Shown here: positions 6,906 through 7,241 of the stretch, one piece after another | Position numbering within the stretch: the first letter of the stretch is position 1 | Layout: each line of letters starts with the position of its first letter | DNA from: Candidatus Omnitrophota bacterium | GTDB taxonomy: Bacteria; Omnitrophota; Gorgyraeia; Tantalellales; Tantalellaceae | DNA: 7,241 nt | Reading direction: 5' to 3' | Assembly: GCA_023142805.1 (NCBI GenBank) | Contig: JAGLIU010000161.1 | Coordinates: 1-7,241, forward strand | Position numbers and translations under genes: made by a program | The notes under the pieces: generated by a model | What the model was told of the DNA's origin: nothing | Databases searched by the model: none | Seen by the model: the letters and a program-made list of their open reading frames with translations, nothing else

Positions 6906-6969
6906 CAACTTCCCCGTTTGTAGAATATTCAGGAAACTTTACTTTGTTTTAACATATCTATCCATTATT

Positions 6970-6998
6970 ATTGTATAACAAACCTTGAATTTGGTCAA
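6970..6998 (-). promoter_or_regulatory. Sigma70-like promoter of the kinase-like gene
   Basis: On the minus strand: TTGACC (6998-6993), 17-nt spacer, TACAAT (6975-6970); each hexamer is one base from consensus. The predicted start is near 6963, about 58 nt upstream of the ATG. No clear operator is seen around it. The stretch 6999-7045 upstream holds nothing recognisable. Confidence 0.75.
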
Positions 6999-7045
6999 CA
7001 AAAAGGAAGAAAATACACTATATTATGCCTTATAGAAACTTTCAC

Positions 7046-7241
7046 CACATTATCTTGAGCAGCCAAACCCCAAGTTACATGTCATCTTGAACGAGGGCGA
7101 ACCCCAAATCACATGTCATCTTGCGCGAGGGCAAAGCCCAAATCACATGTCATCTTGAGCGAGGGCGAACCCCAAATCACATGTCATCTTGCGCGAGGGC
7201 AAAGCCTAAATCACATGTCATCTTGAGCGAGGGCGAAGCCC
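7046..7241. repeat. 34-bp tandem repeat array with alternating unit types, cut by window edge
   Basis: Units begin CATGTCATCTTG at 7078, 7112, 7146, 7180 and 7214, an exact 34-bp period. A degenerate 32-bp copy lies at 7046-7077, and the last unit is cut after 28 bases. Units at 7078 and 7146 carry GGGCGAACCCC; units at 7112 and 7180 carry TTGCGCG and GGGCAAAGCC, so the array alternates with a 68-bp higher-order period. The 7214 unit is a hybrid, TTGAGCG with GGGCGAAGCCC. Each unit can form a small GC hairpin (for example GGGC-AAA-GCCC at 7129-7139). Units contain TGA on both strands and the period is not a multiple of three, so no frame stays open: it is non-coding. It recalls the short intergenic repeats with TCATTCTGAGCGAAG-like cores seen in many bacteria, by memory only. 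Confidence 0.93.

Noticed and set aside
6906..6908. TTG at 6908 as start of the kinase-like gene
   Set aside because: Two ATG codons follow immediately with workable distance to GGGGA, so an ATG start is preferred. The difference is one or two residues.
7046..7241. CRISPR array
   Set aside because: The repeats are directly adjacent at a 34-bp period with no unique spacers, and there are no cas genes.

Overview
The window reads like a chromosomal segment of an anaerobic or facultatively anaerobic bacterium. It is fairly AT-rich, and every supported gene lies on the minus strand. The oxygen-sensitive class III ribonucleotide reductase shows that the cell makes DNA precursors without oxygen. 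The large unrecognised exported protein and the short intergenic tandem repeat would fit an uncultured lineage such as Omnitrophota, but that is a guess from general resemblance.

Layout in transcription order, from high to low coordinates. (1) 7046-7241 holds a 34-bp tandem repeat array whose units alternate between two types; it runs off the window edge. (2) A sigma70-like promoter (6970-6998) precedes a 781-codon gene (6905-4560) for an exported protein with a central kinase-like domain that lacks the usual catalytic Asp. (3) A second promoter (4439-4467), with an 8-bp inverted repeat in its spacer region, precedes an ABC-F ATPase of the YbiT/YkpA type (4383-2794). (4) A third promoter (2586-2614) carries two NrdR-box-like palindromes exactly 31 bp apart. 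It drives a tightly overlapping anaerobic ribonucleotide reductase operon: nrdD (2526-499), a 60-codon ORF (502-320) and nrdG (357-1, cut by the window edge).

The most notable feature is in the reductase operon. The 675-residue NrdD stops just after its zinc-binding cysteines and has no glycyl-radical loop. That loop (S-R-V-T-G-F-F-R-P, then W-N-K-G-K-T-E-E-F-K-D-R) is encoded by the separate 60-codon ORF. This ORF starts at an ATGA overlap with the nrdD stop and ends inside the start of nrdG. The enzyme therefore appears to be a split glycyl-radical enzyme: catalytic chain, detachable radical-bearing chain and radical-SAM activase, made from one translationally coupled, probably NrdR-repressed mRNA.

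The other two genes have their own promoters and no evident functional link to the reductase. No tRNA, rRNA, CRISPR array, insertion sequence or convincing intrinsic terminator was seen.
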